DNA from: Elusimicrobiota bacterium
GTDB lineage: Bacteria > Elusimicrobiota > Elusimicrobia > Elusimicrobiales > UBA9959
Length of the DNA: 32,263 bases
Direction: 5' to 3'
NCBI GenBank assembly: GCA_009773155.1
Contig: WOVA01000039.1
Span: forward strand, 1 to 32,263
Shown here: positions 7,582-15,016 of the stretch, one piece after another
How positions within the stretch are numbered: the stretch's first letter is position 1
Layout of the letters: the number at the start of each line of letters is the position of its first letter
Program-made: the position numbers and the translations under genes
Notes under the pieces: model-generated
The model's database searches: none
The model's input: only the letters and a program-made list of their open reading frames with translations
Told to the model about the DNA's origin: nothing

Positions 7582-8235
7582 TTGCCACTGGCCGGATTCG
7601 ACCTCTCCCTCTCCCAGGACTGCGGCGGCAAGCCCGTCGTGGGAGTGGACGAGGCCGGCCGCGGCCCTCTGGCCGGCCCGGTCACCGCCTGCGCCGCCCT
7701 GATCCCCACCGGCGCCGCGCACCTGCTCTCCCAGGTCGACGACAGCAAGAAACTCACGCCCGCCCGCCGCGAGAAAGCCTTCGCGCGGATGAGCGAGGCC
7801 GGCGTCCTGTTCGGCTTCGGTTACGCGCTGCACTCCGAGATAGATTCCTCCGACATACTTTCGGCCACTTTCCTGGCTATGCGCCGGGCGCTGGAGCGCC
7901 TCTCCGCGTCGGCCGGCAGGCCGCTCTCCGATTTCGTCGTGGCGGTGGACGGCTCGATGAAGATACGCGGCCTGGAGGCCGACCAGCGCGCGATAGTGGG
8001 CGGCGACGGCAAGTCTCTGGCCATAGCCTGCGCCAGCGTGCGCGCCAAGGTGCTGCGCGACCGCTGGATGGCGCGCCTGGACGGACTTTACCCCGGCTAC
8101 GGTTTCGCCGGCCACAAAGGTTACGGCAGCGCCGGCCACATGGCCGCCATCCGCGAGAAGGGCCCGTCGCCGGTGCACAGGCTCAGCTTCGCCCCCGCAA
8201 GGCGAGGACAAGCGCCGCTGAAGGCGGGCGTCTGA
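7582..8235 (+). CDS. rnhB: Ribonuclease HII
   Basis: Cleaves RNA in RNA-DNA hybrids and at single ribonucleotides in DNA. The start is a TTG at 7582 behind AGAAGG; no ATG gives a better N-terminus. The product has 217 residues. Active-site acids appear as Asp23-Glu24 (GVDEAGRGPLAGP), Asp123 (AVDGSMK) and Asp160 (RAKVLRDRWM). The C-terminal HRLSFAP is typical. The TGA stop overlaps the probable CTG start of yraN. The rplS-rnhB-yraN order is common. Confidence 0.95.
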   Translation: MPLAGFDLSLSQDCGGKPVVGVDEAGRGPLAGPVTACAALIPTGAAHLLSQVDDSKKLTPARREKAFARMSEAGVLFGFGYALHSEIDSSDILSATFLAMRRALERLSASAGRPLSDFVVAVDGSMKIRGLEADQRAIVGGDGKSLAIACASVRAKVLRDRWMARLDGLYPGYGFAGHKGYGSAGHMAAIREKGPSPVHRLSFAPARRGQAPLKAGV

Positions 8236-8588
8236 GAAAGATCGGTACCGTTTACGAGGAGCAGGCCGCGGCCTGGCTGGCCGCGAAGGGTTACAGGATA
8301 ACCGAACGCTCTTTCTCCTGCCCGCTGGGCGAGGTGGACCTCATAGCGGAGCAGGGCGGAGACCTGGTGTTCGTCGAGGTGAAAGCCCGGCGCGGCGAGG
8401 CCTACGGCCGTCCCTACGAGGCCGTCACGCGGTCCAAGCAGGCGAAGATAATAAAGGCGGCGCTGGTCTATATCAAGTCCAAAGCCCTCAGGCCCGCGGG
8501 TATCAGGTTCGACGTGGTCTCGATAAAGATGGGTTCGGAACCGGAACTCATAAAGAACGCTTTCGACGCGCCCGGTTACTACTACTGA
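8232..8588 (+). CDS. yraN: UPF0102 / YraN family endonuclease-like protein, probable CTG start
   Basis: Translation from CTG at 8232 gives 118 residues with the full family N-terminus MRKIGTVYEEQAAAWLAAKG. The restriction-endonuclease-like motif follows: Glu34 and Asp36 in GEVDLIA, then Glu49-x-Lys51 in VFVEVKA. No ATG, GTG or TTG lies in frame between the rnhB 3' end and the conserved core. The first standard start, GTG at 8334, would delete about 34 conserved residues including Glu34. GAAGG (8220-8224) lies 7 bp before the CTG, and CTGA overlaps the rnhB stop. The function of the family is not established; a role in DNA repair or recombination is usually suggested. Confidence 0.85.
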   Translation: MRKIGTVYEEQAAAWLAAKGYRITERSFSCPLGEVDLIAEQGGDLVFVEVKARRGEAYGRPYEAVTRSKQAKIIKAALVYIKSKALRPAGIRFDVVSIKMGSEPELIKNAFDAPGYYY

Positions 8589-8608
8589 AGACGCAACAGG
8601 AGTTGAAA

Positions 8609-9439
8609 ATGAAGAACGACGACAGATTTTCCGCGGTGGAAAAGACGGCGGCCTGGCTGCTGAAAAAGACCGGCGGCTTCCGCCCCGGGACCGCGATAAT
8701 CGCCGGCTCCGGCCTGGCCAACGCCCTGCCCGACCTCGCCGGGAAAAAGACCGTGCCCTACGGCGAGATACCGGGCTTTCCCGGCACCACCGTGAAAGGC
8801 CACAAGGGCGAGCTCGTCTTCGGCACGCTCGGCGGCAAAAAGGTGGTCATCATGCGCGGCCGCTTCCACTATTACGAGAGCGGCAATATGGCCTTCATCG
8901 CCTTCCCCGTGCGCGTGCTGGCGGCGCTGGGCGTGAAGAACCTGCTGGTCACCGCGGCCGTCGGCTCGCTGAGCCGCGATATCCGCCCGGGCGATATCAT
9001 GGCCCTGCGCGACCACATAAATATGATGGGCACCAACCCGCTCATCGGCAATCATCACGAGGGTTTCGGCGCCATGTTCCCCGACATGAACGACCCCTAC
9101 GACGCCGCGCTGCGCAGGACCTCGCTGAAGCTGATGCGCTCGGCCGGCATGAAGCCGCGCGAGGGCGTCTATTTCGCCGTCAGCGGCCCCACCTACGAGA
9201 CGCCGGCCGAGGTGAAGCTCTACAAGCGGCTCGGCGGCAGCGTCGTCGGCATGTCCGTCGTCCCTGAGGTCATAGCCGCCCGGCAGCTGAAGCTGCGCGT
9301 GGCCGGCCTCTGCTGGATCTCCAATTTCGCCAGCGGCATCTCCAAGGAAATCCTGGACCACGCCGACGTGCTCGCCCTGGGCGAGAAGGTCTCGGTCAAG
9401 ATGAAGGGCCTGCTGGAAGGCCTGGTAAAGGCGGCCTGA
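8609..9439 (+). CDS. Purine nucleoside phosphorylase (trimeric PNP family)
   Basis: Splits purine nucleosides with phosphate into base and (deoxy)ribose 1-phosphate. I choose ATG 8609, with AGGAG six bases upstream, over the in-frame TTG at 8603; the product has 276 residues. Motifs are AIIAGSGLANAL (phosphate site), GRFHYYE (the His of the family GRxHxYE), TAAVGSL, SGPTYETPAEV and VGMSVVPEVIAA. The usual Ala-Gly-Gly after TA is AVGS here and the TN..A motif near the end reads SNFASGI. These differences leave purine preference (guanosine/inosine versus adenosine) open. First gene of a three-gene salvage operon. Confidence 0.93.
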   Translation: MKNDDRFSAVEKTAAWLLKKTGGFRPGTAIIAGSGLANALPDLAGKKTVPYGEIPGFPGTTVKGHKGELVFGTLGGKKVVIMRGRFHYYESGNMAFIAFPVRVLAALGVKNLLVTAAVGSLSRDIRPGDIMALRDHINMMGTNPLIGNHHEGFGAMFPDMNDPYDAALRRTSLKLMRSAGMKPREGVYFAVSGPTYETPAEVKLYKRLGGSVVGMSVVPEVIAARQLKLRVAGLCWISNFASGISKEILDHADVLALGEKVSVKMKGLLEGLVKAA

Positions 9440-9458
9440 GGGCCGGGAGGAAAATATT

Positions 9459-10769
9459 ATGAGAATGCTCGACCTTATACTCAGGAAGCGCTCCGGCGGC
9501 GAATTGAATACCGCGGAGATAGAGTTCATAGCGATGGGCGCCGCGACCGGCGCCGTGCCGGACTATCAGCTCTCCGCCTGGCTGATGGCCGTCTATTTTA
9601 AAGGCCTGACCGGGCGCGAGACGGCCGATCTGACGCGCGCGATGGCGCGCTCCGGCGACAGGCTGGACCTGGACTCGATAAAGGGCGTGAAGGTCGACAA
9701 GCATTCCACCGGCGGCGTAGGCGACGGCGTCTCGCTGGCGCTGGCCCCCGTGGCCGCCGCCTGCGGCGTGATAGTCCCGATGATGAGCGGCCGCGGCCTG
9801 GGCCACACCGGCGGCACGCTGGACAAGCTCGAGGCCGTGAAAGGCTTCAAGGTGCGCCTGCCGCAGCCCCGCATTAAGGCGCAGTTGAAAGCCACCGGCC
9901 TGTCCATGTTCGGCCAGACCGGCAACCTGGCCCCGAGCGACAAGAAGCTCTACTCGCTGCGCGACGCCACCTGCACGGTGGAGTCGCTGCCGCTCATCGT
10001 GGCCAGCATACTTTCCAAGAAATACGCCGAGGGCATCAGCGGCCTGGTCATGGACGTGAAGTACGGCTCCGGCGCCTTCCTGCGCGACTATAAGCCCAGC
10101 CGCGAGCTGGCCGTGGCGCTGATGAAGACCTCCAGGCTGCTGGGCATACGCTGCGTGGCGCTGCTGACCGCCATGGAAGAGCCGTTAGGCCTAGCCATAG
10201 GCAACGGCATAGAGATGGAGCAGTCCATAAAGATACTGCAGGGTGAGAAGGGCCCGGCGGACTTCACCGAGGTGCTGGAAGTTCTCGCCGGCTGGATGAT
10301 AAAGCTGGGCGGACAGGCCCGCACCCCCGAAGAGGGCCGCGGGAAGGCCCGCCGGGCCATCGCCGACGGCTCGGCGCTGGAGAAGCTGAGGCTGATGGTG
10401 AAATGGCAGGGCGGCGACCCCCGCGTCGCCGACGACCCGGTCCGCCACATGCCGCGCGCGAAGTTCTCCGCCGTGGCCAAAGCCCCGGCCGCCGGCTTCC
10501 TCTACCGGCTCGACGCCAGGACGATAGGCCAGGCCAGCGTGGTGCTGGGCGCGGGCCGCGGCAAGGCCGAGGACAAGGTGGACTTCGGCGCCGGCCTGCT
10601 GCTGTCGGCCAAGCTGGGCGACCGGCTGGCGAAGGGCGCGCCGCTGGCGACGATCTACTCGTCCGATAAGAAGAAGCTCTCCGAGGGCGTTAAGATGTTC
10701 ATGTCCGCCGTAGAGGTGAAGAAGTCCAAGCCTTCAAAGTCCAAGCTGATAAAGGAGATACTGGTCTGA
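9459..10769 (+). CDS. Pyrimidine-nucleoside (thymidine) phosphorylase
   Basis: Phosphorolysis of uridine/thymidine to the free base and sugar 1-phosphate. The 436-residue product has the family signature in order: KHSTGGVGDGVSLALAPVAA, then MSGRGLGHTGGTLDKLEAV, the SLPLIVASILSKK helix and VMDVKYGSGAF. The length is that of the deoA/pdp family. GGGAGG sits 8 bp before the ATG. deoA and pdp are not separable by eye, so no symbol is given. The following uracil phosphoribosyltransferase suggests uridine is a real substrate. Confidence 0.95.
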   Translation: MRMLDLILRKRSGGELNTAEIEFIAMGAATGAVPDYQLSAWLMAVYFKGLTGRETADLTRAMARSGDRLDLDSIKGVKVDKHSTGGVGDGVSLALAPVAAACGVIVPMMSGRGLGHTGGTLDKLEAVKGFKVRLPQPRIKAQLKATGLSMFGQTGNLAPSDKKLYSLRDATCTVESLPLIVASILSKKYAEGISGLVMDVKYGSGAFLRDYKPSRELAVALMKTSRLLGIRCVALLTAMEEPLGLAIGNGIEMEQSIKILQGEKGPADFTEVLEVLAGWMIKLGGQARTPEEGRGKARRAIADGSALEKLRLMVKWQGGDPRVADDPVRHMPRAKFSAVAKAPAAGFLYRLDARTIGQASVVLGAGRGKAEDKVDFGAGLLLSAKLGDRLAKGAPLATIYSSDKKKLSEGVKMFMSAVEVKKSKPSKSKLIKEILV

Positions 10770-11395
10770 TGAAGAACGTATTCGTCTCCACTCATCCCCT
10801 GGTGCTCGACAAGGTGGCGCGGCTGCGCGACCGCCGCACTAATGTCGCCGATTTCCGCCGCGTCATGGGCGAGATCTCGATGCTGCTGGGCCACGAGGCG
10901 CTGGCCGAAGCGAAGCTCAAAAAAGTGCGCGTGCGCACGCCGCTGGGCGTCTGCGAGTCGCAGGCGCTGGCGCAGGACCTGGTCTTCGTCGCCATACTGC
11001 GCGCGGGCCTGGGCCTGCTCGACGGGCTTATGCGGCTGGCGCCCGAGGCCAGGCTGGCCCATATCGGGCTCTATCGCGACGAGGAGACGCTGCGGCCGGT
11101 CAACTACTATGTCCGGTTCCCCAAGGATATCTCGGCTAGCTTCGTGCTGCTGGCCGATCCCATGCTGGCCACCGGCGGTTCGGCGGTGGAGGCGGTCAAC
11201 ATACTCAAGGCGCGCGGGGCGCAGAAGATAGCTTTCGTCTGCCTGATAGCCTCCAAAGAGGGGCTCAGGAAGCTCGCGACGGCCCATCCCGACGTGCCGA
11301 TATACGTGGCCACCGTGGACGAGAAGCTCAACGGCGCCGGCTACATCATGCCGGGCCTGGGCGACGCCGGCGACCGCATGTTCGGCACCAACTAG
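10769..11395 (+). CDS. upp: Uracil phosphoribosyltransferase
   Basis: Converts uracil and PRPP to UMP. The 208-residue protein has VFVAILRAGLGLLDGL, the PRPP loop LADPMLATGGSAVEAV and the C-terminal uracil-binding YIMPGLGDAGDRMFGT, all characteristic. The start overlaps the previous stop by one base (TGATG), so translation is likely coupled. With the two phosphorylases it completes a route from nucleosides to bases, sugar phosphate and UMP. A bidirectional terminator lies at 11811-11839, beyond two repeat elements. Confidence 0.97.
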   Translation: MKNVFVSTHPLVLDKVARLRDRRTNVADFRRVMGEISMLLGHEALAEAKLKKVRVRTPLGVCESQALAQDLVFVAILRAGLGLLDGLMRLAPEARLAHIGLYRDEETLRPVNYYVRFPKDISASFVLLADPMLATGGSAVEAVNILKARGAQKIAFVCLIASKEGLRKLATAHPDVPIYVATVDEKLNGAGYIMPGLGDAGDRMFGTN

Positions 11396-11415
11396 CCCTC
11401 GTTTTTTCCTCCAGG

Positions 11416-11572
11416 CGGAATAACTATTCCGGGGGCATGTCGGCGTGTCAGCACGCAGGACACGGACTCGCGCGCATAGCGCGTCGGTCCTCGGCTCTCG
11501 GCGCTCGCGCTTACGATGCTCGCGCCTCCGAGGCGGTCCTGCTTAGCCGCCTCCCCCGGCTGTCTCCTTAAT
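11416..11572. repeat. R1 nested palindromic element, copy 1
   Basis: The element lies in the 462-bp gene-free gap after upp. It is built of nested inverted repeats: CCGGGGG (11429-11435) with CCCCCGG (11553-11559); GCAGGAC (11455-11461) with GTCCTGC (11536-11542); CCTCGG (11489-11494) with CCGAGG (11528-11533); GGCGC (11500-11504) with GCGCC (11522-11526), around a 17-nt loop. Small hairpins lie at 11416-11431 (CGGAATA/TATTCCG) and 11471-11483 (GC stem, ATA loop). The same architecture occurs at 24437-24707. It has no plausible coding capacity. Confidence 0.8.
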
Positions 11573-11590
11573 GGGCTGATTGGCGGGCAA

Positions 11591-11791
11591 GGCTTCATTG
11601 CCGGGCCTTCCGAAGCCACATCGGAGGCTTTCCCCAAGCGGAGCGAGGGAACCGGCACTGCCGGACGGGCATGAATGTTCGAGGCCCGAGGCGCTATGCG
11701 CCCGGGCCGAGTTCGTGCCCGGCCGAGCGCAGCGCCGGGTGCATTACAGAAAGCCGAACCCGTGGCGGAGTGAAGGCCCGGCGAGGGAGCC
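11591..11791. repeat. R2 MITE-like element, copy 1
   Basis: About 200 bp bounded by GCCGGGCCTTC (11600-11610) and its exact complement GAAGGCCCGGC (11772-11782), with a weaker outer pair GGCTTC/GGAGCC. The interior (about 11634-11757) closely matches, in reverse orientation, 17540-17670, including CCGGC-ACT-GCCGG and GGCGC-TAT-GCGCC (11690-11702) hairpins. It sits between upp and its terminator. Short open frames across it are repeat-derived, not genes. Confidence 0.8.
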
Positions 11792-11810
11792 TGAGGTATT
11801 ACGATAAATG

Positions 11811-11839
11811 AAAAGGACGGCCGCGGGGCCGTCCTTTTT
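11811..11839. terminator. Bidirectional intrinsic terminator between upp and the FNR-like gene
   Basis: A perfect 12-bp stem, AAAAGGACGGCC (11811-11822) and GGCCGTCCTTTT (11827-11838), with a GCGG loop and T-run to 11839. The A-tract on the left makes it work for both convergent genes. Confidence 0.9.
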
Positions 11840-11857
11840 CGTTGAGGGAACGCGGGG

Positions 11858-12568
11858 TCAGTGGGCTTGGTGGGCTATCTTGACCAGCATGTCCTTGTCG
11901 AGAATCCTGAGCGACTTGGTCTCGCGCTTGATGACCTTCTTCTTCTCCAGGTCCGCGAGGATGCGCACCACGGTCTCCAGCGCCAGGCCGGTGATCTCGG
12001 CTATCTCGGTGCGCTTGATGCCGTGGATGGTGGGCATGGACGTGTTCTTGCTCTTGAACGAGACATGCGTCAGCAGGGTCGAGGCCACCTTGGCCTTGGC
12101 GGGCTTGTAGGCCGTGTCCTTGAGCTTGAACTGTATGCGCTTTACCTCGTTGGCCATCTTCTTGAGCATCAGCGGGTAGGTCTTGGGGAACTTCTCCAGG
12201 AAGTTGATGAAGCTCCTGCCGTCGATATGCGACAGCGTTACGGCGTTCATCGCCTCGGCGTTGCAGAAATACTCGGTGCCGGAGAACAGCGCGATATGTC
12301 CGAACAGTTCGCCGGGATGGCGTATCCAGGTTATCATCTGCTGGCCCTTGGCGTCGGTGCTGTACACCTTGGCGCGGCCCCTGCAGACGATGTAGATGCC
12401 GGTAGGCTTCTGCGTCTCGGAGTAGATGATCTGGCCGTCCTTGAGCTGCAGCACGCTGCGGCTCTCGTTCCAGATCTTCTGGGCCGGCGCTTCCAGCGCG
12501 TCGAAAATGCAGTTCTGCCGGAACTGGCAGACATAACAGTTGGTCTTTGTTTTCACTGAGCTTTCCAT
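11858..12568 (-). CDS. Crp/Fnr-family regulator with FNR-type cysteine cluster
   Basis: A 236-residue transcription factor. The start is the ATG at 12568, behind a G-rich Shine-Dalgarno stretch; an upstream in-frame ATG at 12673 would run through the promoter and repeat R4. Residues ~28-125 are a cyclic-nucleotide-type sensor fold. The C-terminus carries a winged helix with recognition helix GLALETVVRILADL, comparable to FNR's GLTVETISRLLGRF. Cys11-x2-Cys14-x5-Cys20 reproduces the spacing of E. coli FNR Cys20/23/29; a fourth ligand could be Cys62 or Cys102, since FNR's Cys122 position is not cysteine. An oxygen- or redox-responsive [4Fe-4S] protein is likely but inferred. Confidence 0.9.
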   Translation of the reverse strand: MESSVKTKTNCYVCQFRQNCIFDALEAPAQKIWNESRSVLQLKDGQIIYSETQKPTGIYIVCRGRAKVYSTDAKGQQMITWIRHPGELFGHIALFSGTEYFCNAEAMNAVTLSHIDGRSFINFLEKFPKTYPLMLKKMANEVKRIQFKLKDTAYKPAKAKVASTLLTHVSFKSKNTSMPTIHGIKRTEIAEITGLALETVVRILADLEKKKVIKRETKSLRILDKDMLVKIAHQAH

Positions 12569-12601
12569 TTCCCTTTTTCCCCCTGCCTGTATTTCACCCC
12601 T

Positions 12602-12610
12602 ATTATAGCA
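12602..12610 (-). promoter_or_regulatory. Extended -10 promoter of the FNR-like gene
   Basis: Read on the minus strand this is TGCTATAAT, an extended -10 motif, 34 bp before the start codon. The -35 region is poor (GACGGG), as expected for an extended -10 promoter. Confidence 0.6.
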
Positions 12611-12636
12611 AATCCGGGGCCTCTCCCGTCGGGAAG

Positions 12637-12690
12637 CGGCCGGTCGCAGTGTTCCCGGCACCGACCGCGGCATAGCCGCCCTGTTCCGGC
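12637..12690. repeat. R4 repeat, intergenic copy
   Basis: In reverse orientation this ~54-bp segment matches 12944-12996 with one 1-nt indel and about four to five substitutions. It contains the hairpin GCGGC-ATA-GCCGC (12667-12679). It lies in the divergent intergenic region between the FNR-like gene and the flippase, upstream of both starts. Confidence 0.8.
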
Positions 12691-12693
12691 AAA

Positions 12694-12699
12694 TATGAT
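12694..12699 (+). promoter_or_regulatory. Possible -10 box for the flippase gene
   Basis: TATGAT lies 18 bp before the ATG. No clear -35 is seen and the leader would be about ten bases with no Shine-Dalgarno sequence, so the call is weak. Confidence 0.3.
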
Positions 12700-12717
12700 A
12701 AACTTTTCCCTCACTCC

Positions 12718-14238
12718 ATGAAGAAGGACATAGGCAGGCTCGGCGGAGAATCGCTCATCTACGGACTTTCCACGGTCGCGGCGCGGCTGCTCACCTTCCT
12801 GCTGATGCCGTTCTACACCCATTACCTGCCGCCGGCGGGCTACGGCGTGGTGGCGGCCGTCTTCTCCTACATCGCTTTCCTCAACATCGTCTACCATTAC
12901 GGCCTGGACCAGTCCTATATGCGCCACCGCTCCGAGGACGCCGGCCGGAACAGGGCGGCATTGCCCGCAGTCGGTGCCGGGAGCACTGCGACCGGCCGGG
13001 CCTGGAGCTCGTCGCTGGCCTGCCTGCTGGCCTCCACGGCCTTCCTGACCCTGCTCATGTGCCTTTTCCCCTCCGCGCTGGCGGGGCTGGCGGGCATAGG
13101 CGCCGATTCCGGGCGGCTGGTGCTCTACGCGGCCGCCATACTGGCGCTGGACACCCTCTCGCTGCTGCCCTTCGCCGAGCTGCGCATGCGGCACAAGGCG
13201 CTGCGCTACGCGCTGGTGCGGACGGCTTCTATCGCGCTCAACGTCGCTCTCAATGTCTATTTCCTGGCCTTCCGGGGCATGGGCGTGGAAGGCGTCTTCC
13301 TGGCCAACATCCTCTCGTCGGCGCTCTCGCTGCTGCTGCTCTCGGACCTGCTCTTTTCGGCCATGCCGTCCTTCGACCGGGGCATGGCCCGCCGGCTGCT
13401 CTCCTTCGCCCTGCCGCTGCTGCCCGCCGGGCTGGGCGCGATGGCGGTGCAGGTCATAGACCGGCCGATAATGCTGGCGCTCTCGGGCGAGGCCGCCGTC
13501 GGCCTCTACCAGGCCGGCTACCGGCTGGGCATCTTCATGATGCTGATAGTGAGCATGTTCGACGCCGCCTGGCGCCCGTTCTTCCTGGAGCGGGCGGATA
13601 AGCCGGAGGCGCCGCCGGTCTTCGCGCGGGTGCTGACCTATTTCACGGCGCTGGCGGCCTGGACGCTGGTGGGAGTCTCGCTGCTCATCGAGGACGCCGT
13701 GAAGGCGGACCTGGGCGGCTTCTCGCTGATACACCCCGATTACTGGGCCGGGCTCAGGATAGTCCCCGTGGTGCTGGCGGCCTACCTGCTCAACGGCGTT
13801 TATGTGAATTTCCTGGCGCCGGTAATCATCGCAAAACGCACCGGCGAGATACTTAAAGTCACGCTGGCCGGCGCGGCCGCCAGCGTGGCCGCCAACTTCC
13901 TGCTCATCCCGCCGTTCGGCGCCATGGGCGCGGCGGCCGCGGCCCTGCTGGCTTACGCCGTCATGGCCGGCCTTATGTACCGCGCCGGCCGGGGGCTCAT
14001 GCAGGTTCCCTACGAGTGGGGACGGCTGTCGAGGCTGGCCGCGGTTACCTGCCTCTTCCTCGCCGGCCATTACGCCTTCGGTTCCGGCGCCCACGGCCCC
14101 GCCGCCTTCGGCGTGAAAGCCGCCGCCGCCCTGCTTTTCCCCGCCGCCCTCTGGCTGGCGGGCTTCTTCCTGCCCGGCGAAAAAGCCGAGGCCGCCGCTC
14201 TCCTGTCGCGTTTCACGCGCAAGAAGCCGGCGGCCTGA
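12718..14238 (+). CDS. Wzx-like polysaccharide/lipid flippase (MOP superfamily)
   Basis: A 506-residue integral membrane protein with about 12-14 hydrophobic segments. The N-terminus GGESLIYGLSTVAARLLTFL and the MPFYTHYLPPAGYGVVA stretch are typical of oligosaccharide flippases of the MOP/MATE superfamily, which move lipid-linked glycans across the inner membrane. Residues ~76-93 (around RNRAALPAVGAGSTATG) are encoded by an in-frame copy of repeat R4 and look like an insertion in the loop after the second helix. No glycosyltransferase genes lie nearby, so the substrate is unknown. The gene is divergent from the FNR-like regulator and converges with the ABC permease 19 bp away. Confidence 0.87.
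   Translation: MKKDIGRLGGESLIYGLSTVAARLLTFLLMPFYTHYLPPAGYGVVAAVFSYIAFLNIVYHYGLDQSYMRHRSEDAGRNRAALPAVGAGSTATGRAWSSSLACLLASTAFLTLLMCLFPSALAGLAGIGADSGRLVLYAAAILALDTLSLLPFAELRMRHKALRYALVRTASIALNVALNVYFLAFRGMGVEGVFLANILSSALSLLLLSDLLFSAMPSFDRGMARRLLSFALPLLPAGLGAMAVQVIDRPIMLALSGEAAVGLYQAGYRLGIFMMLIVSMFDAAWRPFFLERADKPEAPPVFARVLTYFTALAAWTLVGVSLLIEDAVKADLGGFSLIHPDYWAGLRIVPVVLAAYLLNGVYVNFLAPVIIAKRTGEILKVTLAGAAASVAANFLLIPPFGAMGAAAAALLAYAVMAGLMYRAGRGLMQVPYEWGRLSRLAAVTCLFLAGHYAFGSGAHGPAAFGVKAAAALLFPAALWLAGFFLPGEKAEAAALLSRFTRKKPAA
12944..12996. repeat. R4 repeat inserted in frame in the flippase gene
   Basis: This near-identical inverted copy of 12637-12690 is read in frame as about 18 residues rich in Ala, Gly and Arg. 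The 1-nt indel relative to the intergenic copy lies in the central hairpin loop, where ATA-type bases become ATT. Confidence 0.8.
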
Positions 14239-14257
14239 GAACCGTCCGTAATAAAAT

Positions 14258-15013
14258 TTACTTTTCCTGCTGAATGGCGCCGAAGGCGGCCACGCCCAGC
14301 GCCGTGGTCACGGCGCAGAAGCCCAGCAGCGCGCCCAGGCTGACCAGCGGCGGGAAATAGCCGTAGCCGATGAGGACATAGCGCATCAGGTCCACCGCGT
14401 AGGTGACCGGGTCGAAGAGCGCGACCACGCGTATGTAGGGCGCCGCCGTCGCCAGGTCGAACAGCGCCCCGCTGAAGAAGAACATCGGCCAGGTGAGGAA
14501 GCTCATCACCAGGCCGAACCCCTCCATCGATTTCATCCGCGCGCCGATTATGAGCCCGATATTGGTGATCATGTAGGCCACCGGCACCGAGGCCGCCAGG
14601 CACAGCAGCAGTTTCCAGAGCGGCAGCGGCATGACGAAGGCCATGCCGATTACCAGCAGCAGCAGCGTCTCTATGATCCCGCCCAGCATCCCCCCCAGCG
14701 CCTTGCCCAGGAAGAGCGTGGTCCGCGAGATAGGCGCGGCCAGCACTTCTTTAAGGAAGTCCAGCCGCTTGTCCCAGATGATGTAGAGCCCGTAGGTTAT
14801 AGAGGTGAAGAGTATCACCATCACGACGATGCCGGGGAAGATGAACTGCTGGTAGGTGTAGCCCTCTACGGGGCTGGAGCCGGAGAGCCCTTTGCCCACG
14901 ACGAAGAGGAACAGCAGCGGCGAGACGAGTATAGCGGCGATGCGCTCCTTCTCCCGGAAATAGATCAGGGCCTCTCTCATCAGCAGGGCGTAGATGGCGG
15001 CGAAGTTGAACAT
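14258..15013 (-). CDS. ABC-2 type transporter permease
   Basis: A 251-residue membrane protein with about six hydrophobic segments and the ABC-2 exporter pattern, including the motif around GLYIIWDKRLDFLKEVLAAPISR and the conserved FDPVTYAVDLMRY near the C-terminus, as in DrrB/NodJ-type permeases. The gene begins 3 bp after the ATPase stop, so the pair forms one exporter, probably a homodimer of each. Substrates of this class include drugs, lipids and glycans; nothing here decides among them. Confidence 0.93.
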   Translation of the reverse strand: MFNFAAIYALLMREALIYFREKERIAAILVSPLLFLFVVGKGLSGSSPVEGYTYQQFIFPGIVVMVILFTSITYGLYIIWDKRLDFLKEVLAAPISRTTLFLGKALGGMLGGIIETLLLLVIGMAFVMPLPLWKLLLCLAASVPVAYMITNIGLIIGARMKSMEGFGLVMSFLTWPMFFFSGALFDLATAAPYIRVVALFDPVTYAVDLMRYVLIGYGYFPPLVSLGALLGFCAVTTALGVAAFGAIQQEK

Positions 15014-15016
15014 AGG

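Noticed and set aside
11416-11791. CRISPR array or integron attC sites
   Set aside because: No regularly spaced identical repeats with unique spacers, no cas or integrase gene, and no attC core motifs; the structure is nested palindromes.
11392-11807. Short open frames across the gap after upp
   Set aside because: They cover repeats R1 and R2, and the same peptide beginnings (MPVPSLRLGK) recur at the other R2 copy, so they are repeat-derived.
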